Virus record (IMG/VR): IMGVR_UViG_3300027836_000035
Location: 1 to 26,695 of that record
Strand: one strand, 5' to 3'
Length of the DNA: 26,695 nt
Source: a virus
Positions 13,633 to 25,000 of the stretch are shown one piece after another. A program made the translations under genes and the position numbers. Numbering within the stretch: position 1 is the stretch's first letter; each line of letters starts with the position of its first letter. The notes beneath the pieces were generated by a model. The model was not told where the DNA came from, did no database searches, and was given only the letters and a program-made list of their open reading frames with translations.

Positions 13633-15117
13633 ATGAGTGGCCCACAACAATTTAGCGACAACAGAACTAGGGCTGATGCTCCGCTAGACACAAAAGCTGG
13701 CCCGTTTCTAGCCAGGGTACAACGTGTACCAGATCCAGAGTATATGGGTCGTATTGAAGTGCAGATTTTGCATCCAAGTACAAGCGGAGAATTAAGCCTG
13801 GGACAAATTACCCAGTGTGATTACATGAGTTCCTTTTTTGGAATTACTGGCGCACGATATGTTGGCGGCAATCCTACATATGACGAGACACAGAAAAGTT
13901 ACGGCATGTGGGTTCCAACACCTGACATTGGTTCTCAGGTAATTGTAATATTCATTGAAGGCATGCCAAACAAAGCATATTGGATTGGTTGCGTTCCTGA
14001 TAGACAAAAAAACTTTATGGTACCAGGATATGCTGCCACTAGTTACAACCATCAATTTGAAGGCGATGATACACGAGTACCTGTAGCAGAACCTAACCAA
14101 GAAATCAACGACAAGTTAACTATACCTGTTACTAGTATTCTTAAACCGGTACACACTCCGATGTTTAATTCTTTATCAGCACAGAGATTAATTAACGATG
14201 ACGTTAGAGGAATTACATCAAGTAGTGCAAGACGTGAAACTCCTAGTAGAGTATGGGGAGTTAGTACACCTGGCCCTGTTGACAAAGTAGGCTTAACAGG
14301 CCCTATTGGAACAGCAGACGATAATGTACCAAATGCCGCAGTAAGCCGATTAGGCGGAAGCTCGTTTGTAATGGACGACGGTGACGAAAAATTTATTAGA
14401 AAAACCACAGCCGGCGAAGGTCCTCCTGAGTTTGTTGATGTATTAGGAACTAAAAGTTTAGCCGGCGGCCTTCCTGAAATACCTCACAACGAATTAATAC
14501 GTTTGCGTACACGAACGGGTCATCAGATTTTATTACACAATACCGAAGACTTAATTTACATTGGTAATGCTAAAGGCACAACTTGGATTGAGTTGACTAG
14601 TAATGGTAAAATTGATATTTTCGCTGAAGACAGTATTAGTATTCATACAAAAAATGATTTGAATATTAAAGCAGATAGAGACATTAATTTAGAAGCAGGC
14701 AGAAATTTCAACGTAGTAGCAACGGGTAAAGTGCATCTAGAAAGTAAATTAGACTTTGAAATTATTTCTAACTCTAATACAAAAATAACAACAGCCGCAA
14801 TTTCTCATATTAATAGCGGTGGAAACCACATCGAAACTGCCGCTGAAATTCACATGAACGGTCCTGTAGCAGATAAAGTTATTCCACTAGTAGTTTTTAA
14901 GGTTCCTAATTTTACTCCAGACGAAGGCGAAGCGTATATTGACAGTATAATGAAACGTGTTCCCCAGCAAGAACCTTGGCCATGTCATGAAAACTTAGAT
15001 CCGTTGAGTTTTACTCCAGCCAAGACGGATAACACAGCAGCCGAAACTAGTTTTGTAATTCCTAAAGCATGGAATACCTATACAACAACTAAAGATACAT
15101 TCAAACAAGGACGATAA
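13633..15117 (+). CDS. gp5: gp5-like baseplate spike without a lysozyme domain
   Basis: 494 residues. The N-terminal domain (about 22-130) has the OB-fold pattern of gp5/VgrG-type spikes: GPFLARVQRVPDPEYMGRIE, VQILHPSTSG, GMWVPTPDIGSQVIVIFIEG, AYWIGCVPD. The middle (about 150-270) is a linker with SRVWGVSTPGPVDKVGL. From about residue 285 the strand-rich region TGHQILLHNTEDLIYIGNAK, then NGKIDIFAEDSISIHTKNDL, NIKADRDINLEAGRNFNV and VHLESKLDFEI is a repetitive triple beta-helix like the T4 gp5 C-terminal needle, with D/N-I-N/x repeats of about 8 residues. The roughly 160-residue T4L-like lysozyme domain of T4 gp5 is absent: no catalytic E...D/T stretch fits between the OB-fold and the needle. 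Starts 2 bases after the preceding stop. Confidence 0.85.
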   Translation: MSGPQQFSDNRTRADAPLDTKAGPFLARVQRVPDPEYMGRIEVQILHPSTSGELSLGQITQCDYMSSFFGITGARYVGGNPTYDETQKSYGMWVPTPDIGSQVIVIFIEGMPNKAYWIGCVPDRQKNFMVPGYAATSYNHQFEGDDTRVPVAEPNQEINDKLTIPVTSILKPVHTPMFNSLSAQRLINDDVRGITSSSARRETPSRVWGVSTPGPVDKVGLTGPIGTADDNVPNAAVSRLGGSSFVMDDGDEKFIRKTTAGEGPPEFVDVLGTKSLAGGLPEIPHNELIRLRTRTGHQILLHNTEDLIYIGNAKGTTWIELTSNGKIDIFAEDSISIHTKNDLNIKADRDINLEAGRNFNVVATGKVHLESKLDFEIISNSNTKITTAAISHINSGGNHIETAAEIHMNGPVADKVIPLVVFKVPNFTPDEGEAYIDSIMKRVPQQEPWPCHENLDPLSFTPAKTDNTAAETSFVIPKAWNTYTTTKDTFKQGR

Positions 15118-15119
15118 TA

Positions 15120-15557
15120 ATGGCTAATTCACTATACAATAAAATTGTAATACCGGCAGCGCCTGTTAAGACAGAAAGTGTTCCTCAAGCATATAGAGGA
15201 TTTAGCACAATTAGTACTGTATCTGAGGGCTATGCGCTGTATGATTTAGAATTGATTAAACAAGACTTATTGAATAATTTCCACGTTAGACGTGGCGAAC
15301 GATTGATGAATCCAACGTTTGGAACTGTTATTTGGGACTTGTTATTTGAGCCTATGACAGAGTCGTTGAAGGAAAATATCATTACTAACGTCAACGAAAT
15401 CATCAATATGGATCCTCGTTTAGTTGCCAAAGATGTAATCGTAACTACTTACGAAAGCGGCATACAGATAGAGGCTATTTTAACTTATCTACCATACAAT
15501 ATCAGCGAAGCAATGCAGTTACGCTTTGATCAAAGCAATGGTTTAATGTCTACTTAA
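15120..15557 (+). CDS. gp25: Baseplate wedge protein gp25
   Basis: 145 residues, close to T4 gp25 (132). Belongs to the GPW/gp25 family, the most conserved wedge protein of contractile tails and of type VI secretion (TssE), which joins the sheath base to gp6/gp53. Family features: YALYDLELIKQDLLNNFHVR, then RGERLMNPTFGTVIWDLLFE (the F-E-P loop), and the strand EAILTYLPYNISEAMQLRFD near the C-terminus. It starts 2 bases after the gp5 stop and ends 50 bases before gp6, where a new late promoter-like octamer appears. Confidence 0.93.
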   Translation: MANSLYNKIVIPAAPVKTESVPQAYRGFSTISTVSEGYALYDLELIKQDLLNNFHVRRGERLMNPTFGTVIWDLLFEPMTESLKENIITNVNEIINMDPRLVAKDVIVTTYESGIQIEAILTYLPYNISEAMQLRFDQSNGLMST

Positions 15558-15581
15558 TTAAGTACGCACAGAATAAAATTC

Positions 15582-15589
15582 GATAAATA
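15582..15589 (+). promoter_or_regulatory. Late promoter-like octamer before gp6
   Basis: GATAAATA, one base off the T4 late consensus, 19 bases upstream of the gp6 ATG at 15608 with AGGG at 15597-15600 as ribosome site. The surrounding CGATAAATATCG is an imperfect palindrome. It would give gp6 and the giant protein a second promoter inside the operon. Confidence 0.5.
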
Positions 15590-15607
15590 TCGATATAGGG
15601 ATAAAAC

Positions 15608-18600
15608 ATGAGCGCAACTGATAGACAAAATAGACTGCTAGTGGCTAAGGACTGGACCAAAGTTTACCAGTCTTTCCGCAACGCTGATTTCCAAAGCTAC
15701 GATTTTGAAAATATTCGTCGTAGTATGATTGACTATATTCGTCAAAACTTCCCAGAAGATTTCAACGATTACATTGAGTCAAGCGAATACCTTGCCCTAA
15801 TTGACCTTATTGCATACTTGGGCCAAAGCATAGCTTTCCGCGTCGACTTAAATGCCCGTGAAAACTTCTTAGAGCTAGCAGAGCGCCGCGATAGTGTATT
15901 ACGACTAGCACGTATGCTAGGATATAATGCTAAACGTAACCAAGCAGCCAACGGATTATTAAAAATTGTTGCTGTACAAACTACACAAAACGTCTTAGAT
16001 TCTAACGGTAAAAACCTAACAAATCAAACAGTAAGCTGGAATGATAGTTCCAACAGTAACTGGTACGACCAGTTTATTTCTGTAATGAATTCAGCGTTTA
16101 ACCCAACTCAACAGTTTGGCAACCCAAGTGACAAGGCTACAATTTACGATATTCCAACAGAGCAATATCGTTTCAATGCCGCTAACACTAACGTTCCAAT
16201 TTATAGTTTTAATAAGACTGTTAACGGTTCTGGTATGGATTTTGAAATCACCAGCACAACGTTTAACGGTGAAGATTACATTTACGAAGAAGCTCCAAAA
16301 ATTGGAAATAGAATTGCTTGCGTTTATAAAAACGATGGCCAAGGTGCCGCCAGCAACAATACTGGATTTTTCTTTAACTTTGTTCAAGGAACTTTGAACC
16401 AAGGAACGTTTACTATTAATCAACCAAGTATTAGTGAAATAATTGAACTAGATTCAAGTAACATTAACAATACTGATGTATGGTTATATCGATTAGACAC
16501 ACGAGGCGCCGAAACAGAATTATGGACACAAGTGCCTGCCTTAGAAGGCAATAACATAATTTATAATAGCCTTAGCAAAGACACAAAAAATATTTACAAA
16601 GTCATCACTAAAGCCGGCGATAGAATTAATATTGCTTTCAGTGACGGCACGTTTGGTACATTACCGCTTGGTACATTCAGTGTATATTATAGAATAAGCA
16701 ACGGTTTAGCTTATACTATTAACCCACAAGATGTCCGCGGTGTTACAATGACAATTCCTTATTATTCTAATGTTGGCCAATTAGAACAATTAACTGTGAC
16801 GCTGAATTTACAAAATAGTGTAGCAAATAGTACAACTGCTGAAACAAGTGACAGCGTGAAATCAAATGCGCCTGCAACATACTATACACAAAACAGAATG
16901 ATTACAGGCGAAGACTATAATATTAGTCCGCTAAGTGCTAGTCAAGAAATTATTAAAGTTAAAGCAGTCAATCGTTCAAGTAGCGGCATAAGTCGTTATC
17001 TTGATTTAATCGATCCTACTGGCAAATACAGTAAGACTAATTTATTTGCGGATGACGGTATTGTTTATCAGGAAGTATTTTCAACTGAGACTTCGTTCAC
17101 TTACACCAGTAGAACAGAAGTTCAAAGTATTATCTACAACAAAATATTTAATTTGTTAAGCGACTTTGATTTAAGAAACTTTTATTATTCAAAATTTACA
17201 AACATTAGTACAACGTTATTAGATATTTCATGGTATAATGTAACCCAGGATTCAAATTATGCATCTGGATACTTTGGTTCGACGTCAGACAAAAAACCGT
17301 TCTTAGTATCTACATATACAAATACATCATTAAAATATGTTAATGTTGGCTCATTAATTAAATTTAATGCTCCTATTATTGATGGCGTACAACAATGCTT
17401 TGATAAAACTAATGGTAACGATTTAATTCCACAAACTACTCCGCCACGTTCTAATACTAGTTCATATATTTGGGCAGAAGTAGTTAGTTTATCCGGCGAC
17501 GGAACAGGCAATGGAACAGGAATCTTACTCACAGGCGATGGCCCTATTGCACTCAACGATACTATTCCAAGCGGTGCAATCGCAGTAAGAGTTATTCCAG
17601 TATGGCGCACAATTATTGACAGTGCTGTTATAACTACAATGATTGATTTAATTACAAGCAATACTCCGTTTGGCCTGCGCTACGATATTAACACACAAGC
17701 CTGGGCGATTGTATTCCAATCTAATTTAGATGCTATTTCTCCGTTTAGTCTAAACAAGCAAGGCGACTCAAGTAACTTGCAATTAGATGCTAGTTGGTTA
17801 TTATTGTTTGTAACAGATACAGTTACATATACAATTACTACTCGTAAACTACGTTATGTGTTTGAAAGCGGCGCACAAATAAGATTCTTCTTTGACCCAA
17901 CTGAACGAGTATACGACAGTACGACTGGCAAATTACTCAGTGATCAAATTAGTGTATTGAGTATCAATACAAAGCCAGGATTAGCTGAACCATATACATT
18001 TAATCAAAACTGGAAAATTGTAAATCAATTTATTGGATCTGACGGCTACGTTGATACAAAGAAATTAGTAGTAACATTTAACGATAAAGATAATACTGAT
18101 TCTGTACAAGATCCAGAGACATTCGATAACATTGTAGACCCTGCTAATGTGTCCTTAAGTTTACAATCTCGTTACATTGTACTAGAGCGATATACAATTA
18201 ATCAAGGTCAGGATGATTATCGTTACATATCAAACAGTAAGAGTACAGTAGTTGTACTAGCAAGCCAACCTAAAACGTATTCTAATTATACTGACGGTCA
18301 GTACTTCTACTTTGTAGATATTGCTACTGTAGGTAAATGGTCGAGTTCAACTAGCGAAATTACTCCAAGTTTAGATTACAAAGTATTCCTTGGACGCGAC
18401 AATTTGAAATTCCAATACACACATAATGCTAGCGATACACATCGTATAGATCCAGGTGTTAGTAACATTATTGATGTATATGTATTGACACAAGGATACG
18501 ATACTGTTTATAGACAGTGGCTAAATGGCGTAGTTGCTAGTGAGCCATTGCCGCCAAGTTCAGACGAACTAAACAATACCATTGCTCCTAGTTTAGATTT

Positions 18601-19090
18601 AATTAAATCAATTAGCGATGAAATCATTTACCATCCAGTAAAATATAAAGTATTGTTTGGCGCTAAGGCAGAAAAATATTTACAAGCACAGTTCAAAGTT
18701 ATTACTAACAAGTCACTAGTGCTTTCTGACAACGATATTAAAACACAGATATTGGCAGCTATTAATACATTCTTTGCGTTAAACAACTGGGAGTTTGGTG
18801 ATAAGTTTTACTTCACCGAAATGGCCGCGTATGTAACACAAGAACTATCTCCTAACATCGTCAACTTTGTTATTGTACCAACTGGTAGTACGTTAGCGTT
18901 TGGTGGCTTGTTTGAAATCACAGCAGGCCCAGACGAAATCTTTATTAGCGGCGCAACAATAGATAACATTGATATTGTATCAGCAATTACTCCTACAATT
19001 ATTAATAGTCTAGGCAATATTACACTAAAATCAAATGCTGTATCAGTACAAGCATTAACAAGTTCAGCTTACGGATCAACTAATGTCTGA
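15608..19090 (+). CDS. gp6: Baseplate wedge protein gp6 (enlarged)
   Basis: 1160 residues versus 660 in T4. The N-terminal 110 residues are the strongest evidence: KDWTKVYQSFRNADFQSYDF, then RRSMIDYIRQNFPEDFNDYI, SEYLALIDLIAYLGQSIAFR and NFLELAERRDSVLRLARMLG, the conserved gp6/baseplate J-like start. Gp6 forms the inner iris ring of the baseplate that opens on contraction. The central part (about 150-950) is beta-rich and Asn/Thr/Ser-heavy, with KVITKAGDRINIAFSDGTFG near 340 and NRMITGEDYNISPLSASQEI near 435, both typical of the J/gp6 core. The C-terminal helical part (YLQAQFKVITNKSLVLSDND, near 1025) and the last strand region match the family's dimerisation end. The extra roughly 500 residues seem to be beta-domain insertions after residue 500. 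Ends with an 8-base overlap with the next gene. Confidence 0.9.
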   Translation: MSATDRQNRLLVAKDWTKVYQSFRNADFQSYDFENIRRSMIDYIRQNFPEDFNDYIESSEYLALIDLIAYLGQSIAFRVDLNARENFLELAERRDSVLRLARMLGYNAKRNQAANGLLKIVAVQTTQNVLDSNGKNLTNQTVSWNDSSNSNWYDQFISVMNSAFNPTQQFGNPSDKATIYDIPTEQYRFNAANTNVPIYSFNKTVNGSGMDFEITSTTFNGEDYIYEEAPKIGNRIACVYKNDGQGAASNNTGFFFNFVQGTLNQGTFTINQPSISEIIELDSSNINNTDVWLYRLDTRGAETELWTQVPALEGNNIIYNSLSKDTKNIYKVITKAGDRINIAFSDGTFGTLPLGTFSVYYRISNGLAYTINPQDVRGVTMTIPYYSNVGQLEQLTVTLNLQNSVANSTTAETSDSVKSNAPATYYTQNRMITGEDYNISPLSASQEIIKVKAVNRSSSGISRYLDLIDPTGKYSKTNLFADDGIVYQEVFSTETSFTYTSRTEVQSIIYNKIFNLLSDFDLRNFYYSKFTNISTTLLDISWYNVTQDSNYASGYFGSTSDKKPFLVSTYTNTSLKYVNVGSLIKFNAPIIDGVQQCFDKTNGNDLIPQTTPPRSNTSSYIWAEVVSLSGDGTGNGTGILLTGDGPIALNDTIPSGAIAVRVIPVWRTIIDSAVITTMIDLITSNTPFGLRYDINTQAWAIVFQSNLDAISPFSLNKQGDSSNLQLDASWLLLFVTDTVTYTITTRKLRYVFESGAQIRFFFDPTERVYDSTTGKLLSDQISVLSINTKPGLAEPYTFNQNWKIVNQFIGSDGYVDTKKLVVTFNDKDNTDSVQDPETFDNIVDPANVSLSLQSRYIVLERYTINQGQDDYRYISNSKSTVVVLASQPKTYSNYTDGQYFYFVDIATVGKWSSSTSEITPSLDYKVFLGRDNLKFQYTHNASDTHRIDPGVSNIIDVYVLTQGYDTVYRQWLNGVVASEPLPPSSDELNNTIAPSLDLIKSISDEIIYHPVKYKVLFGAKAEKYLQAQFKVITNKSLVLSDNDIKTQILAAINTFFALNNWEFGDKFYFTEMAAYVTQELSPNIVNFVIVPTGSTLAFGGLFEITAGPDEIFISGATIDNIDIVSAITPTIINSLGNITLKSNAVSVQALTSSAYGSTNV

Positions 19091-22000
19091 TAAAACAATC
19101 CCAACAGGTTCAAACAATTTTACTGCGGTAGACTTACTTCCAAAATATTATCAAACTAATGATAATAGAAAGTTTATTCAGGCCACTATTGATCAATTAG
19201 TACAAAAAGGTACTTCTAAAAAGATTAACGGTTTCCTTGGCCGCGAAAATGCAAAGTCTGCTAATGGTAATGATATCTATGTAGCGGCTGCAAATGCAGT
19301 TCGTAAAAACTATCAATTAGAACCAGCAGTGGTCATTGATGATTCTACAGGTAATACTGTATTCTTCAAAGACTATCAAGACTATATTAATCAGCTAGAA
19401 GTATTTGGCGGCAATGTTAGTAACCACGAGCGTATTAATAAACAAGAATTTTATTCTTGGGATCCGCATATTGATTGGGATAAGTTTGTTAATTTCCAAC
19501 AATACTATTGGTTACCTTACGGCCCTGATTTAATTAAAATTGCTGGACAACAATTAAATGTTTCTAGCACATATACTGTTGAAATTACAACTAGTGCGAC
19601 TCAACAAAAAGAATATTTGTTTACTCCTAACGGATTAGATAGAAATCCAGCAATTACTTTGTACAGAGGTCAAACTTATAATTTTGAAATCAAGAGTCCT
19701 GGTGAACCATTTAGTATTAAAACAACTAGAGCTTTCGGCCCTGCTGAACGTTACACCGAAGGTGGTAATGTAAGCAAGCACGGCGTTACTAACGGAACTA
19801 TTACATTTAGAGTGCCAGTAGATGCACCAGATTTATTATATTATGTTAGCGAGTTAGATCCAGATCTTGGCGGCTTAATTAAAATTTTAGACATCAATGA
19901 AAATACTTACATAGATGTTAGTGCAGAAATCCTTGGCAAAAAGACTTATACTTTGTCAGACGGTACTGCATTAAGTAACGGAATGAAAGTTTCTTTCTTA
20001 GGTAATGTTACACCTGCTAGCTATGCTACTGGCGAATATTATGTAGAAGGAGTTGGCTCTGCAATTCAACTTATTGCGACATCGTTATTTGAAATTATTA
20101 CAAGTTATGTAACTGACAAATCAGTTGCATTTGATTCAACATTGTTTGATCAATATCCTTTTGCGGCAGCAAGTTCATTTGCTGGCACTCCTGATTACAT
20201 GGTAATTAACAGAGCAAGTAAGGACCGTAATCCATGGACCAGATATAATCGTTGGTTCCATAAAGATACAATTACTGCCAGTGCAAATTACAACAACAAA
20301 CTAGCTGACTACGATTTATCTACAAGAGCGGCTAGACCTATTATTGAGTTTGAAGCAAACTTGAAGTTGTTTAATTTTGGTAGCATTGCTATCAACGATG
20401 TTGACTTAGTTGACGATTATACAACAGATATTTTCAGCACTATTGAAGGTACTGCTGGTTACAACGTTGACGGAATACAATTGACACAGGGTATGCGTGT
20501 ATTGTTTACTGCCGATACTGACATATTAGTAAAGAACAATGTATACCGTGTTGAATTTGTAAACATTCAAAACTCAGGAATTGGCGTTCCACAGATCCGA
20601 TTAGTCCTTGATAGTGAGCCAGTTGCTGATACAACAATTATTATTCGTGACGGCAAAACATACCAAGGCTCTACATTCTGGTACACAGGTACACAGTGGA
20701 ATCTTAGCCAACAAAAAACTTTAGTTAACCAAGCTCCGTTATTTGATTTATATAATGCTAATTTAGAAAGTTTTTCAACTTATGCAGGATCTACGTTCAA
20801 CGGAACTAAGATATTTTCATATAAAACTGGCACCGGCTCTAACGATAAAATACTTGGCTTCCCGTTAAAGTACCAAAACATTAGTAACATCGGCGACATC
20901 TTATTTGAATTTAATTTACTAACAGATTCATTTGAATATAAAAACGGCGATGCGCTTGTTAATAAAGTTATTAACACTGGATATCTTGCGAAATTAAGTT
21001 TCAACAATACTGTTGAATATAAAAACGGTTGGCAAACAAGTCTAGTTGAACGTTATCAACCAGCTGTTAGAATTTACAAAAAATCAGGATTAACAAATAA
21101 TTTTGCGTTAGACATTTACGATAACAAATCGGATCTTGCAGATTTAGAAATTAGAATTTATATTAATGGCACACGCCTTGAAACTAGCAAGTGGTCATTA
21201 GTTGATGCGCCTACATACAAGAAGATTGTACTAGCATCAGATATTCAAACTGACGATGTGCTAACAATTAAAGCATTTGCAAAACAATCTATTAACAGTA
21301 ACGGGCACTACGAATTACCTATTAATTTACAAAGTAACCCATTAAACAATGACATGGGCGACTTTACTTTAGGCGAAGTTGCAGACCATTTGAATTCTAT
21401 TGTTGATAATATTCAACCTTCATTTGTTGGTAATGTTACAGGTTCAAACAATCTACGTGATTTAGGAAACGTAACACCGTACGGTACACGATTTGTACAG
21501 CACAGCGGCCCAGCAAGTCTAGCATTGTATCACATTACTAGTGAACAGAATAATATTGTACGAGCTATTGAAAGTGCAAGTGCAGATTACGGAAAATTCA
21601 AACGTAACTTCTTAAATGCCGCTTACCAGTTAGGCGAAGATACAGATGTTATTCGTCAAGTTGATAGTATCTTGGCAAAGCTATCCGCAAACAAGACTCA
21701 ACAATCTTCTTACTATTTTAGTGATATGATTCCGTTTGGCGGCAAGAAAGTTACAAACTATACGGTTGCTGATTATAGAATTAAAAAATATCCACTGAGT
21801 GAAGTATTCAACTTTGGAGTTCTATCAAACAAAGCAGTTAGCATTTATATTGGATTTGAACAATTAGTATACGGACACGATTATACATTTACTACTGATG
21901 GTTATGTAGATATTATTCGTACATTGACAAATGGCCAAGTTATTACTGTATATGAATACGATAGTACTGACGGAAGTTATGTACCTCCTACTCCTACTAA

Positions 22001-25000
22001 GTTAGGACTATGGCCAAAGTACAAACCAGCAATCTATACTGATTCAAGTTACTTAACACCGCGTGTTATGATTCAAGGACACGATGGTAGTCAAACATTG
22101 GCATACGGTGATTACCGTGATGACTTAATTTTAGAATTAGAAAAACGCATCTACAATAATTTACAAGTAGAATATAACAAAGACATATTTGATATTCATT
22201 CTATTATTCCAGGATATTATAGAGATAGCGAATACAATCTTGCAGAATTTAATACAGCACTAGCACCAAGTTTTTACAAGTGGATCACATTAGCTGGCCA
22301 AAGTTTTTCTAAGCCAGTAGCTTACGACAGCACTAATTCATTTACATTTAATTACAAAGGTCATACTGCACCTGACGGAAGAGAACTACCAGGATACTGG
22401 AGAGGTATCTATCGTTGGGCATACGATACAGACCGTCCAAATATGTGTCCTTGGGAAATGTTAGGCTTTACAGAAGAGCCTACATGGTGGCAAGGATTGT
22501 ATGGCCCAGCACCATACACTGATAACAACCTTATTATGTGGCAAGATATTTCTCTTGGCGCAGTAAAAGAACCAGGCAAGGCTATTGAATACAGAACTCA
22601 ATATGCTCGTCCTGATTTATTAAATCACATTCCAGTTGATAGCAATGGTAATTTAGTAAGCCCGTCTGCCGCACGTTTGTCTTCAGGTGTATTCACATCG
22701 GATGCACAGAGTCATTATGTATTCGGAGACGTCGGCCCGGCAGAAAATGCATGGCGTCGTAGTAGTTACTATCCGTTTAGCATATTGATTGCTTCGTTAG
22801 TTCTTAAGCCTGCATATACTTTTGCAACTTGTTTAGATAGATATAGAACTAAACGAAATCTTTGCGGACAGTTAATTTACGCACCAACAAGTTTGCGTGT
22901 TACACCTTCGGATATTATTTTACCAAGCATCTATTCTAGCACAACTAGAGTACAAACCGCAGGTATTATTAACTATCTAATTGAGCAGTTGACAACTACT
23001 AACTCTAGCTACTATAACGATTATCAATATAATTTAGATAATTTGAATATCAAACTAAGCTATAGAGTTGGCGGATTTACTAGTAAAGAAAACTTTAATC
23101 TATTACTAGATAGTAAGAATCCAGCAGCCAAGGGCAATGTATTTGTTCCTCAAGAGAACTATAAAATTGTTTACAACGATTCATCACCAATTAAGAAAAT
23201 TTCTTATAGCGGTGTGATTATCACTAAAACTCAAGATGGGTTTGAAGTTAAAGGATACAGTTTAACTGAATCGTATTTCAAATATCACCCATGGATGCAA
23301 CAAGCAGGTAACAAAATAAATGTTGGAGGTATTAGTTCGTCATTTGTAAACTGGTCATCTAACAGAACGTATACTGCTGGACAAATTGTTAGCAATGCTA
23401 ACAAATACTATCGTGCATCTACCACAGTAACTTCAGGCGATAAGTTTGATTCTACTATGTTTACAGCATTGTCTGAATTACCAATCACTGGCGGCGTTGA
23501 TGCAATATTTAGATCTGCATGGGACAAGAATACAGTTTTAACTATGCCGTACGGCACAGTATTATCAAAGGTACAAGATGTAGTTGATTTCTTATTAGGC
23601 TACGGTGAGTTTCTAAAAACACAAGGATTTGTGTTTGAAGATTTCAACAATAACTTATCTCAAGTTTCCAACTGGCAAACAAGTACTAAAGAGTTTATGT
23701 TCTGGACAACACAGTCATGGAGCACTGGCCAAGATAAATGGCAAGAATGGTTGCCTAATCTAGAAGTTGCTTACGGAACTATTGTGCGTTACAATGGCGA
23801 CTACTACCGTGCTGTACAAAATTCGTTAGCAAATCCTATTTTTATTACAGATGATTATGTAAAGATAGATGGACTAAGCACAGTTGGCAGCGCAGTTATC
23901 AGTTTAAGTCCGTCTGCAAACGGATTAACTTTCGTTTCAGTGTTATCAGTTGCTGACGATATTTCTAATCCTTTTAATGACTATGAAATTTTTAAGGTAG
24001 ATGGTACAGGATTACAACCTGTTGATATTGATTCAAGCCGTAAAGGTAATGTAGTAACATTCACTCCTAACGGCGACGGCACAATCTATCATGCCAGTTT
24101 CTACTTGATACAAAAAGAACAAGTAGTAATTTTAGATAACACTACAATTTTTAATGACGTAATTTATAATCCAGAAAGTGGTTATAGACAAGAGCGTATT
24201 AAGGTTAGCGGTTTTGTAAGTAGCGAATGGCTTGGCGGATTTGAAGTTCCTGGCTTCTTGTTAGACAGAGCTGACATTAAGCAGTGGCTACAATGGGTTG
24301 ATTATGCACTAGGCGATATTGTTCAAAATCAAGGATACTACTATAGTTCTAAATCATTCACTCCAGGCACTGGCGTGTTTGAACCGTCTAGCTGGATTCA
24401 AATTACAAAGCCAACACCTAAGTTAATTCCAAACTGGACATACAAAGCTAGTCAGTTCGAAGATTTTTATAATCTTGATTCAGACAACTTTGATACCGGA
24501 CAACAAAAAATTGCACAGCACTTGATTGGTTATCAACCACGTCAGTACTTGAGCAACATTATTCAGGACAACATTAGCGAGTTCCAATTTTATCAAGGTA
24601 TGATCCGTGAGAAGGGAACACAAAATAGTTTGAATAAATTGTTTGATGTACTCAGTGCTGATAACAAAGAAAGTCTAAACTTCTTTGAAGAGTGGGCAGT
24701 TCGTGTAGGACAATACGGCGCAAGCTCTGCGTATGAAGCTGTTGAATTTGTAATTGACCAACCAAACATTAACGACAATCCGCAAGGATTCTTGTTGTCA
24801 AACGATCCTACATTATCGACAAACTTTAATATTAACATTACACCTAATGAATTGTATCTCAAACCAGAAGGATACAATTCTGCACCGTGGCCAACTAACA
24901 ATGCACAAAAACCATTCCTAAGAAGTCCGGGGTATGTTCAGTCAAATGCTGACACTGTGCAAATTACAAATCTAAGCGATATTACTACACTAGACGTTAA

